Of a stretch of DNA of 64,000 bases, positions 57,430-64,000 are shown piece after piece. The notes under the pieces were generated by a model. The model was not told the origin of the DNA and did not search any database. It saw nothing but the letters and a program-made list of their open reading frames with translations. How positions within the stretch are numbered: the first letter of the stretch is position 1; every line of letters starts with the position of its first letter. The translations under genes and the position numbers were made by a program. The DNA is from Pararobbsia alpina (GTDB taxonomy: Bacteria; Pseudomonadota; Gammaproteobacteria; Burkholderiales; Burkholderiaceae). The stretch spans positions 35,090 to 99,089 of the forward strand of contig NZ_CADIKM010000019.1 of the NCBI RefSeq assembly GCF_902859895.1, written 5' to 3'.

Positions 57430-57730
57430 GAGTTCCTCTCCCTTGTCGCAATCTTGTCACTGACGAGAGAGATTGGCAGATTCGCGACGCCGCAATCGGC
57501 GCTTTCCTACGCGGAAGCGGACACCCCGAAGCCGCGAGTACATGTACCTGTAGCGATGCTTCTTCCGTGCCGCACACATTGCATTGATCGCCACACCGAT
57601 TCGATTCCGTGATCGATCAATCCCGTTTTCGAATCAACGGCTATCGAGGGGCGTGCCTATAATCGTCGCCTGCCGGCCCGCCGCCGATGTGGCGATCGTC
57701 GAGCGCTCATTTGCCACGGAATTCACTACG

Positions 57731-58906
57731 ATGAAAATCAAACATGTCCGCACGCGTGTATTCGAATGGAAGGGCAAGATCGTGCCGCCGCAGTCCCATT
57801 TCTGCACGAATGCGGTTGACCTTCTCTATGAGCGCGGCGATGCGATGGGTTCGTTCCGCTTCCACGGCTGGCTGGTCGTCGAAATAGAAACGGACGACGG
57901 TATAGTCGGTATCGGCAATTGCGCCCTGGCGCCGCGGGTGGCCAAGCAGATCATCGACGAGCACCTCGCGCCGATTGCGATCGGCGAAGATCCGTTCGAC
58001 AACGAATATATCTGGCAAAAAATGTATCGCCGAACCCTGGCCTGGGGCCGCAAGGGTATCGGCATGGCGGCCATCTCCGCGGTCGACATCGCCATCTGGG
58101 ACATCATGGGCAAGGCTGCCAAGAAGCCCGTGTTCAAGTTGCTGGGCGGCCGCACGAAGGAAAAGATCTGGTGCTACGCATCCAAGCTCTATAACAACGA
58201 CGATCGAGACGCGTTGCTCGCCGAGGCAAAGAGCTATGTCGACCAGGGCTTCACGGCGATGAAGACGCGTTTCGGCTACGGGCCGAAGGATGGTCCGAAG
58301 GGGATGGCGAAAAACGTCGACCAGATCCGTGTGCTGCGTGAGTATCTTGGCGACGAGGTCGATCTGATGGTCGACTGCTATATGGGCTGGACACTCGAAT
58401 ACGCGCGCCGAATGCTGCCGCGCCTGGCGGAATTCAATCTGCGTTGGCTCGAGGAGCCGGTGGTCGCCGACGATATCGAGGGCTACCAGGAACTGAAGAA
58501 GATGAACGCGATGCCCATCTCGGGCGGCGAGCACGAATACACGGTCTATGGCTTCAAGGACTTGCTCGAACGTCGCGCGGTCGACGTGATCCAGTACGAC
58601 ACGAATCGCGTCGGCGGCATTACGGCCGCGCGCAAGATCAATGCGCTCGCCGAGGCGTGGTCGGTACCGGTCATTCCGCATGCGGGCCAGATGCACAACT
58701 ATCACCTGACGATGTCGACCGGCGCAAGCCCGATGTCGGAATTCTTCCCCGTGTTCGACGTCGAGGTCGGCAATGAGTTGTTCTACTACATCTTCGAAGG
58801 CGAGCCCCAGCCGGAAAAGGGCTATTTGCAGTTGTCCGATGATCTGCCGGGCCTCGGTCTCTCGCTGAGCGACAAGCATCTGAAGGACTTCAATATCATC
58901 GAGTAA
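57731..58906 (+). CDS. L-rhamnonate dehydratase-like enolase-superfamily enzyme
   Basis: A 391-residue mandelate racemase/enolase superfamily member. Key motifs are [14 protein letters not shown] (Lys/Arg region), [18 protein letters not shown] with the first metal Asp, [19 protein letters not shown] with metal Glu, and [14 protein letters not shown] with the catalytic His. This set matches rhamnonate dehydratase, which makes 2-keto-3-deoxy-L-rhamnonate. No other rhamnose genes lie beside it. The ATG at 57731 begins the conserved sequence. Confidence 0.88.
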   Translation: MKIKHVRTRVFEWKGKIVPPQSHFCTNAVDLLYERGDAMGSFRFHGWLVVEIETDDGIVGIGNCALAPRVAKQIIDEHLAPIAIGEDPFDNEYIWQKMYRRTLAWGRKGIGMAAISAVDIAIWDIMGKAAKKPVFKLLGGRTKEKIWCYASKLYNNDDRDALLAEAKSYVDQGFTAMKTRFGYGPKDGPKGMAKNVDQIRVLREYLGDEVDLMVDCYMGWTLEYARRMLPRLAEFNLRWLEEPVVADDIEGYQELKKMNAMPISGGEHEYTVYGFKDLLERRAVDVIQYDTNRVGGITAARKINALAEAWSVPVIPHAGQMHNYHLTMSTGASPMSEFFPVFDVEVGNELFYYIFEGEPQPEKGYLQLSDDLPGLGLSLSDKHLKDFNIIE

Positions 58907-59075
58907 GCGGCCGCGCCGAAGGGCAAGCCGAATCCCCTCACACCATGCCACGCCTCGCGACGCTTAGGTCGCGGCGGCGGTGCGGTGCAGCATTCTCTGT
59001 GTACGGGCATTGCACTCGCACCTGTCTGTTTCGGCCCATTTCCTTGCCCGCGCGAACCGGCTCGACGGACAGACG

Positions 59076-60179
59076 ATGGACGAACTCAACGCGATCGAAC
59101 AATCGAACAATCGAACAATGAAGCAAGACGACGTGGCGGCGGCACCGCAGGCGGGCCAGACCTGGCATCTGGAGTGGGCGTACGGCGAGCTCGATGTGCA
59201 TGCGCGGGGCGGCATGCTAGGTGGAGTCCGTTTGAAGGTCGGACCTGAACAATGGATCAGGCCGTTCTATGAAGCGCCATGGATCGGTGCCGGGCTCCCC
59301 TGCGAACCCGCACTCCTCGAGCATCTGCGTAGTGAGTTTGTGTGCCTGCCGTTCGGCGGCGGTTACGCGGCCGACGCTGTCGTTGAGCACTGGCGCCCGA
59401 GCATGACTGCGGAAAATGCCGAGGGCGAACGCGAACGCACCGATGATGCCTTACCGCATGGCGATTGCTGCGTCGCGGACTGGACGCTCGTGAACCGGAC
59501 CGCGACAGGCATCACGATAGCAGTGGACTACCCGGAGTCGTCGCCAATCGCGCGACTGACTCGCACCGTGCAATGCGACCCCGCGAGTGCGGCAATCGAA
59601 TTCTCGCTGAGCGTCGAGAGCCGCAGAATGGCCCGGCGCCCCATGGGTCTGCATCCGAACATCGCGCTACCTGAGTTGGCTGGTGCGCTGCACATCGACC
59701 CGGGTGAGTTCAGGTTCGGCGTGGTCCACCCCGCCGGGCCGGAAACCGGCGTGTCTCGCGCAGCGCCGGGCGGCGTGTTCGAACAGCTTGCCGCGGTACC
59801 GCTCGCCGCGGGCGGCGATGCACGATTCGACCGATTGCCGTTTGCGTACGACACCGAGGAGATCTTGCAGTTGTGCGGCACGGACGGCGTGGTCTCGCTG
59901 TTCAACGACGAAGAAAAGACAGTCTACCGGCTGACGTGGGATGCGAGCGTGCTGCCTTCGCTCTTGCTGTGGATGAGCAATCGCGGTCGCGCGGCGGCGC
60001 CGTGGAACGGTCGCAATCTTTGTCTCGGTGTCGAGCCGGTTGCAAGCGCGTTCGACCTCGGCACGGGCGCGGCACTCGCTGCCAATCCGATCAACGAACG
60101 CGGCGTGGCGACGGCGATCACGCTCGATCCCGCGAAGCCGACGACGATCCGCTACCGCTTCAGCGCGGCACACCAGTGA
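59076..60179 (+). CDS. galactose mutarotase-like (aldose 1-epimerase fold) protein
   Basis: A 367-residue protein of the mutarotase-like fold (WHLEWAYGELDVHARGGMLG, PFGGGYAADAVVEHW, MGLHPNIALPE, LLLWMSNRGRAAAPWNGRNL then CLGVEPVASAFDLG). It may convert anomers of a sugar connected to the rhamnonate pathway beside it. A short 8-base repeat (AACAATCG, about three copies at 59098-59118) near the start makes the exact initiation site uncertain; an ATG at 59118 is possible. Confidence 0.8.
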   Translation: MDELNAIEQSNNRTMKQDDVAAAPQAGQTWHLEWAYGELDVHARGGMLGGVRLKVGPEQWIRPFYEAPWIGAGLPCEPALLEHLRSEFVCLPFGGGYAADAVVEHWRPSMTAENAEGERERTDDALPHGDCCVADWTLVNRTATGITIAVDYPESSPIARLTRTVQCDPASAAIEFSLSVESRRMARRPMGLHPNIALPELAGALHIDPGEFRFGVVHPAGPETGVSRAAPGGVFEQLAAVPLAAGGDARFDRLPFAYDTEEILQLCGTDGVVSLFNDEEKTVYRLTWDASVLPSLLLWMSNRGRAAAPWNGRNLCLGVEPVASAFDLGTGAALAANPINERGVATAITLDPAKPTTIRYRFSAAHQ

Positions 60180-60358
60180 TGCCGTCACTAGCGTGTTTGG
60201 CGATCCCGCTTGACCGGGTGGAATGAGCGTTCTACCATTGCGCCCAGTGCTCGGCTAATGCCTGCCGGGCAGGATGCTCGTCGCTGGTGGTCACCAGGGA
60301 CAGCGACAATGACCGACATCTACCCTGAAGCGACCTGTGTGTCGCTGGAGCTTTCCAT

Positions 60359-60832
60359 ATGGATAACGAATCCCGCCCGCCGTTGCCCCCGTTCACCCTC
60401 GAAACCGCGAAGCAAAAGGTCCGCGCCGCCGAGGACGGCTGGAATACGCGTGACCCGGAGCGGGTCTCGCTTGCCTATACGAAAGACAGCCGCTGGCGCA
60501 ATCGTGTCGAGTTCACGGTCACGCGCGCCGAGATCGTCGGCCTGCTGACGCGCAAATGGCAACGCGAACTCGACTATCGTCTGATCAAGGAGTTGTGGGC
60601 ATTCACCGGCAACCGGATTGCCGTGCGCTTTGCCTATGAATGGCACGATGATGCGCAGAACTGGTATCGCTCATATGGCAACGAGAACTGGGAATTCGAC
60701 GAGCATGGCCTGATGGCGCATCGTCATGCGTCGATCAACGACAGGCCGATCAAGGAAGCGGACCGGCTGTTCCATTGGCCGCTTGGCCGTCGGCCCGACG
60801 ATCTTCCGGGGCTCAGCGAGCTGGGACTGTGA
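60359..60832 (+). CDS. DUF1348 / NTF2-like protein
   Basis: A 157-residue protein of the DUF1348 family with the SnoaL/NTF2-like cone fold. [60 protein letters not shown] and [19 protein letters not shown] are diagnostic. Function is unknown. The stop overlaps the GTG of the TetR gene that follows, so the two are cotranscribed. Confidence 0.92.
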   Translation: MDNESRPPLPPFTLETAKQKVRAAEDGWNTRDPERVSLAYTKDSRWRNRVEFTVTRAEIVGLLTRKWQRELDYRLIKELWAFTGNRIAVRFAYEWHDDAQNWYRSYGNENWEFDEHGLMAHRHASINDRPIKEADRLFHWPLGRRPDDLPGLSELGL

Positions 60833-61413
60833 CGACTTCATCCCTGGGGCCGCGCGAACGTCTTCTCGAAACGGCCGAGCGGCTTGTCTATGCATCAAGC
60901 ATCCAGGGTACGGGGGTGGACGCGATCGTGCGCGAGTCGGGTACGGCGCGCAAAAGCTTCTACCTGTATTTCTCGTCGAAGGAAGCGCTTGTCGCGGAGG
61001 CGCTGCGTCGCCGCGATGAACGCTGGATGAACTGGTTCGAACGGTGCACGCTGGCATCGGCAACGACACCTTCCAAGCGATTGCTCGGCATGTTCGACGT
61101 ACTGCGTGAATGGTTCACGAGCGGGCAATACCACGGATGTGCCTTTCTGAACGCCGCGGGCGAAATCAAGTCGCCGGAGAACGAGATATTCAAGGTGTCG
61201 CGCCTGCACAAGGAGCGTCTGCTGACGTTTATCGAGCAGCTTTGCAGGGAGAGTGGTGCAAGGGATCCGGTATCGCTCGCACGGCAACTGCTGGTGCTGG
61301 TCGACGGCGCGATCGCGGTCGCCCTGGTCAGCGGCGAGCCCACGGCCGCCGGCGACGCGAGGCAGATTGCGGCCTGCTTGACGGGGGCGGCGACTGGTTC
61401 GGCGGGTTGCTGA
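60829..61413 (+). CDS. TetR-family transcriptional regulator
   Basis: A 194-residue regulator with an N-terminal TetR helix-turn-helix ([20 protein letters not shown], then [20 protein letters not shown] and [13 protein letters not shown]). The C-terminal ligand domain ends in a Gly/Ala-rich tail. It begins at a GTG overlapping the DUF1348 stop and is likely autoregulatory for that pair. Its last 86 bases overlap the convergent gene at 61328-61900. Confidence 0.88.
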   Translation: MTTSSLGPRERLLETAERLVYASSIQGTGVDAIVRESGTARKSFYLYFSSKEALVAEALRRRDERWMNWFERCTLASATTPSKRLLGMFDVLREWFTSGQYHGCAFLNAAGEIKSPENEIFKVSRLHKERLLTFIEQLCRESGARDPVSLARQLLVLVDGAIAVALVSGEPTAAGDARQIAACLTGAATGSAGC

Positions 61414-61900
61414 CCGGCATGGGCAACGGCAGCGCTTCGAGTCGGGAGCGCATGTGGTCGATGGCCTGTTCCATTTCCCTCGATCGCTGAATGATTTCGG
61501 CTTGCGCGGCCGAAATGCTCTTGCCCGATTCGAACGCAGCAATCATGTTCGACAGCACAGTCGCGTTGAAGGCACCCACGCCGAGCACCGCGCCGATGGC
61601 GGTGCCGACGATCCAGTAGCGCTGGTTGCTCAGGGTTCGCTTGACATCCCGCATTTCGCTCGCGATCTCGTCCACTCGGAGATTCGTCAGGCGCCAGCGC
61701 TCATCCATATGAGCGAACTTCGCATCCAGCACCTTGTCGCGCAGGTCGAGCTTGGCGTCTCGTGCTTTGTCGTGTTCTTCCGCACGAACGACGAAGCTTT
61801 CCAGCGTGTCGCGCAGATTGTCGATGCTCGCATATATCCGCGCTCCGAACACTTTCAGCGTGGAGTTCAGTTCCGTCCGCGTGATGGTGTCCATATCCAT
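61328..61900 (-). CDS. coiled-coil single-pass membrane protein of unknown function
   Basis: A 190-residue protein. Residues 10-95 are a charged helix likely to form a coiled coil (TLESFVVRAEEHDKARDAKL, MDERWRLTNLRVDEIASEMR). A single membrane segment follows (YWIVGTAIGAVLGVGAFNAT) and then a Pro/Ser/Arg-rich tail. Such small proteins resemble the bdr-like/DUF1640 type, but I am not certain. The 3' end overlaps the TetR gene, convergently; the Pro/Arg-rich tail lies in the overlap and may be incidental. Confidence 0.72.
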   Translation of the reverse strand: MDMDTITRTELNSTLKVFGARIYASIDNLRDTLESFVVRAEEHDKARDAKLDLRDKVLDAKFAHMDERWRLTNLRVDEIASEMRDVKRTLSNQRYWIVGTAIGAVLGVGAFNATVLSNMIAAFESGKSISAAQAEIIQRSREMEQAIDHMRSRLEALPLPMPVSNPPNQSPPPSSRPQSASRRRRPWARR

Positions 61901-62288
61901 AGAAAGTCTGGTGAGAGTTGGTGTCTCGGTCGTGGATCGCCCCCCATTCTTGAGGCGTCAACTGGAGCACAAAAACAACGTCAAAGCCGTCCTCTTACTC
62001 CCCGGCCTGAAGGCCGAGGTTTCCCGGGGGCAGTGATAAAAAGATACCAAGAACTGCCTGGGTGCAAAGCTGCTTTCCACTGCGACATATCCGATTCTCA
62101 ATGCTGTCTCTTCCCGTCTGCATATCGCCTCCGGCGACGACGGTCTTTACGCGTTAAATACATCGATGAGATTCAACTGAACGTCATAGGGGTCATCAGA
62201 GGAATAAACTAAGGACAGATTCGGATGTTACTTAGGCGACATCCGTCCAGTTATCGCATCGACCGATGTTGTCAACAATGAGGTAGCC
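61901..62288. other. intergenic region with a possible IS200/IS605-type hairpin relic
   Basis: 388 bases without a gene. At 62001-62030 the sequence CCCCGGCCTGAAGGCCGAGG followed by TTTCCCGGGG forms nested hairpins that look like the right end / guide-RNA scaffold region of IS200/IS605-type elements. The 3' flank has an AT-rich stretch likely to hold the otsA promoter. No tnpA or tnpB is visible. Confidence 0.45.
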
Positions 62289-63677
62289 ATGTCCCGTCTT
62301 GTCGTCGTTTCGAACCGCACTGCCGACCTTCGCAAGCCTGCCGCTGGCGGCCTCGCAGTGGCGCTCGGCGAAAGCCTTCAGCAAAGGGGGGGCGTGTGGT
62401 TCGGCTGGAGCGGGAAGATTCTGGAGGACGTCGACGGCCAGCCCGCACCGGAGGGCAAAGTCAACTTCCAGCGAGCGGGCAAGGTCACGCTGGCGACGGT
62501 GGATCTTGGGCGGGCCGATTACGATGCGTATTACGCCGGCTATTCGAACGATGTGTTATGGCCGGTGTTTCACTATCGGCTCGACCTGGCGAATTTCGAC
62601 ACGCGCTTCGCGGCCGGCTATCGTCGCGTGAATCAGTTGTTTGCACGCAAGCTTCTGCCGATGTTGAAACCCGACGACCTGATCTGGGTCCACGACTATC
62701 ATCTGATTCCGCTCGCGGCTGAACTTCGCGCGCTGGGCTGTACGAACCGGATCGGTTTCTTCCTGCATGTCCCCATGCCGCCGCCGCTGATCATGGCCGC
62801 GATTCCCGAGCATGAATGGCTGATGCGATCGCTGTTTGCGTTCGACGTCGTGGGTTTTCAGAGTCGTGCGGATCTGCTGCATTTTTCGCATTACGTCGAA
62901 TCGGAAGCCGGCGCCGAGGTGCTGGGCGACGGCCGCTTCAGGGCGTACGGTCGTACGACACACGCGGGTGCGTTCCCGATCGGCATGGATGTCGACGATT
63001 TTTTACGGCTCGCCGAAGCGAAGGAGGGCCGTGAAATGTTCGAGCGGATGCGCGACGAGTATTCGCGACGTCAGCTTCTTCTCGGAGTCGATCGCCTCGA
63101 CTATTCGAAAGGACTGCCGCAGCGCATTCACGCATTTCGCGAGTTGCTTGCGCAGTACCCCGAAAACCGCAATAGGGCGACGCTGATCCAGATTGCGTCG
63201 CCGAGCCGCGAGGACGTCGAGGCCTATGGCGATATCCGGCGGCAGATGGACAGCCTGTGCGGCGCGATCAACGGCGACTACGGCGAACTGGACTGGATGC
63301 CGATCCGGTATATCCACCGCAATATCGCTCGTAAGCGCTTGCCCGGGCTTTACCGTGCAAGCCGCGTCGCCTTGGTCACACCGTTGCGAGACGGCATGAA
63401 CCTCGTGGCGAAGGAATTCATCGCGGCACAGGATCCTGCTGATCCAGGAATGCTTGTCCTCTCGCGCTTCGCGGGTGCGGCGGAACAACTGAAGGATGCG
63501 TTGCTCGTGAATCCCTATGACACACAAGGAACTGCTCAGGCCATCCAGCGCGCCTTGACGATGCCGCTTGAAGAACGGCGCAACCGTCACGCGAACCTGT
63601 TGCGCAGTATCCGGGAGCAGAATATTCACTGGTGGACACGCAGCTTTCTTGATGCGCTGGCGGGCGCACAAAAATAA
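62289..63677 (+). CDS. otsA: trehalose-6-phosphate synthase
   Basis: A 462-residue GT20 glycosyltransferase joining UDP-glucose and glucose-6-phosphate. [20 protein letters not shown] opens it with the substrate loop. [35 protein letters not shown] (Arg and Lys for nucleotide phosphates) and [20 protein letters not shown] are conserved. All key residues are present. There is no otsB beside it; the phosphatase must be elsewhere. Confidence 0.95.
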   Translation: MSRLVVVSNRTADLRKPAAGGLAVALGESLQQRGGVWFGWSGKILEDVDGQPAPEGKVNFQRAGKVTLATVDLGRADYDAYYAGYSNDVLWPVFHYRLDLANFDTRFAAGYRRVNQLFARKLLPMLKPDDLIWVHDYHLIPLAAELRALGCTNRIGFFLHVPMPPPLIMAAIPEHEWLMRSLFAFDVVGFQSRADLLHFSHYVESEAGAEVLGDGRFRAYGRTTHAGAFPIGMDVDDFLRLAEAKEGREMFERMRDEYSRRQLLLGVDRLDYSKGLPQRIHAFRELLAQYPENRNRATLIQIASPSREDVEAYGDIRRQMDSLCGAINGDYGELDWMPIRYIHRNIARKRLPGLYRASRVALVTPLRDGMNLVAKEFIAAQDPADPGMLVLSRFAGAAEQLKDALLVNPYDTQGTAQAIQRALTMPLEERRNRHANLLRSIREQNIHWWTRSFLDALAGAQK

Positions 63678-63868
63678 ATTCGTACATCTGCTTGTCATGA
63701 ACGAAGGGGAGGGCTAATATTCGCCTCCTCGTTGCAAGACGAGCTTCGCCGGGTAGCAAAAACGGTGGGGGTGGAAGGGAGGTTGGTGCGGCAGTCGGGT
63801 GCGCTGTGAGGCCGGTGGGACGGGCCTGAGCAGACGGTGAGCAAGTCGAAGGTGAAGTAAAAAACTTG

Positions 63869-63897
63869 TTGACGACCTGAAGTGCAGCAGACATAAT
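63869..63897 (+). promoter_or_regulatory. rRNA operon promoter
   Basis: TTGACG (-35, 63869-63874), a 17-base spacer, and CATAAT (-10, 63892-63897). AT-rich DNA just upstream (GTAAAAAACTTG) may be an UP element. The following CTCTGCTGCAAACGCAGCG leader is also typical of rrn operons. Confidence 0.8.
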
Positions 63898-63973
63898 CTC
63901 GCTTCTCTGCTGCAAACGCAGCGACGCAAACGCCGGACCGGATGAGTGGTTCAAAGCAGTCAGGCGCAGCGTA

Positions 63974-63987
63974 TGTTCTTTAAAAAT
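63974..63987 (+). promoter_or_regulatory. rrn boxA-like antitermination site
   Basis: TGTTCTTTAAAAAT resembles the boxA of rRNA leaders (TGCTCTTTAACA in E. coli), where NusB/NusE bind. Position just before the expected 16S gene supports it. Confidence 0.6.
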
Positions 63988-64000
63988 TCACAGCCGATAA

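Larger units (their letters stand above)
63678..64000. other. upstream region of an rRNA operon
   Basis: 323 bases without a coding gene. It carries the rRNA promoter at 63869-63897 and a conserved leader up to the window edge. The final bases, TTTAAAAATTCACAGCCGAT and onwards, match what precedes 16S rRNA in Burkholderia, so the 16S gene should begin shortly after the window. Confidence 0.8.

Noticed and set aside
57430..57730. HigB toxin upstream of HigA
   Set aside because: The only minus-strand frame here is out of step with HigA and contains no HigB motifs.

Overview
The window is a high-GC chromosomal segment from a beta-proteobacterium of the Burkholderiales, most like Burkholderia, Paraburkholderia or Caballeronia. 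The main evidence is the conserved block relA - tRNA-Val - thrS - infC - rpmI - rplT - pheS - pheT - ihfA - merR - tRNA-Pro, the long N-terminal extension on IHF-alpha, a DUF4148 protein, and a Burkholderia-type rRNA leader at the right edge. No complete prophage, CRISPR array or intact insertion sequence is visible.

Layout. 1-6.8 kb: a partial FAD-linked oxidase, DUF2069 protein, WrbA-like flavoprotein, YihY/BrkB membrane protein, DUF962 protein, and a MetY-type sulfhydrylase coupled to an alpha/beta hydrolase that carries a hexanucleotide repeat. 7-15.2 kb: CBS protein, aroC, ETF-ubiquinone oxidoreductase, SDR, PAS-LuxR regulator, 3-oxoacid CoA-transferase (two subunits) with a coupled hydrolase, and RidA. 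15.2-26.3 kb: stringent-response and translation genes plus ihfA, with two tRNAs, several terminators, and infC starting at a non-canonical AUC.

26.3-38.4 kb is an accessory region. It holds small orphan genes, a degraded stretch, an amidohydrolase/XapX pair, an isochorismatase followed by a decayed copy of that amidohydrolase, DoxX, a secreted two-domain VOC protein, DUF1275, an alginate-export-type porin, and a lipoprotein / small protein / M15 peptidase set whose peptidase is interrupted by an in-frame stop.

38.6-56 kb is devoted to amide nitrogen, in two units. The first has RidA, one long ORF joining an AraC-type regulator to an acetamidase/formamidase domain, a stand-alone acetamidase/formamidase, and a polar-amino-acid-type ABC transporter whose permease and ATPase are fused. 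The second is a collinear run on the minus strand: GatC/AtzG-like subunit, amidase-signature hydrolase, periplasmic binding protein, permease, fused permease-ATPase, second ATPase, and acyl-CoA synthetase. Its order suggests uptake of an amide, hydrolysis, and CoA activation of the released acid. Two divergent LysR regulators follow.

57-64 kb carries an orphan HigA antitoxin, an L-rhamnonate-dehydratase-like enolase, a mutarotase-like protein, DUF1348, TetR, a coiled-coil membrane protein, a possible IS200/IS605-type hairpin relic, otsA, and finally the promoter and leader of an rRNA operon whose 16S gene should begin just beyond the window.

The most unusual item is the AraC-acetamidase fusion at 39.1-41.5 kb.
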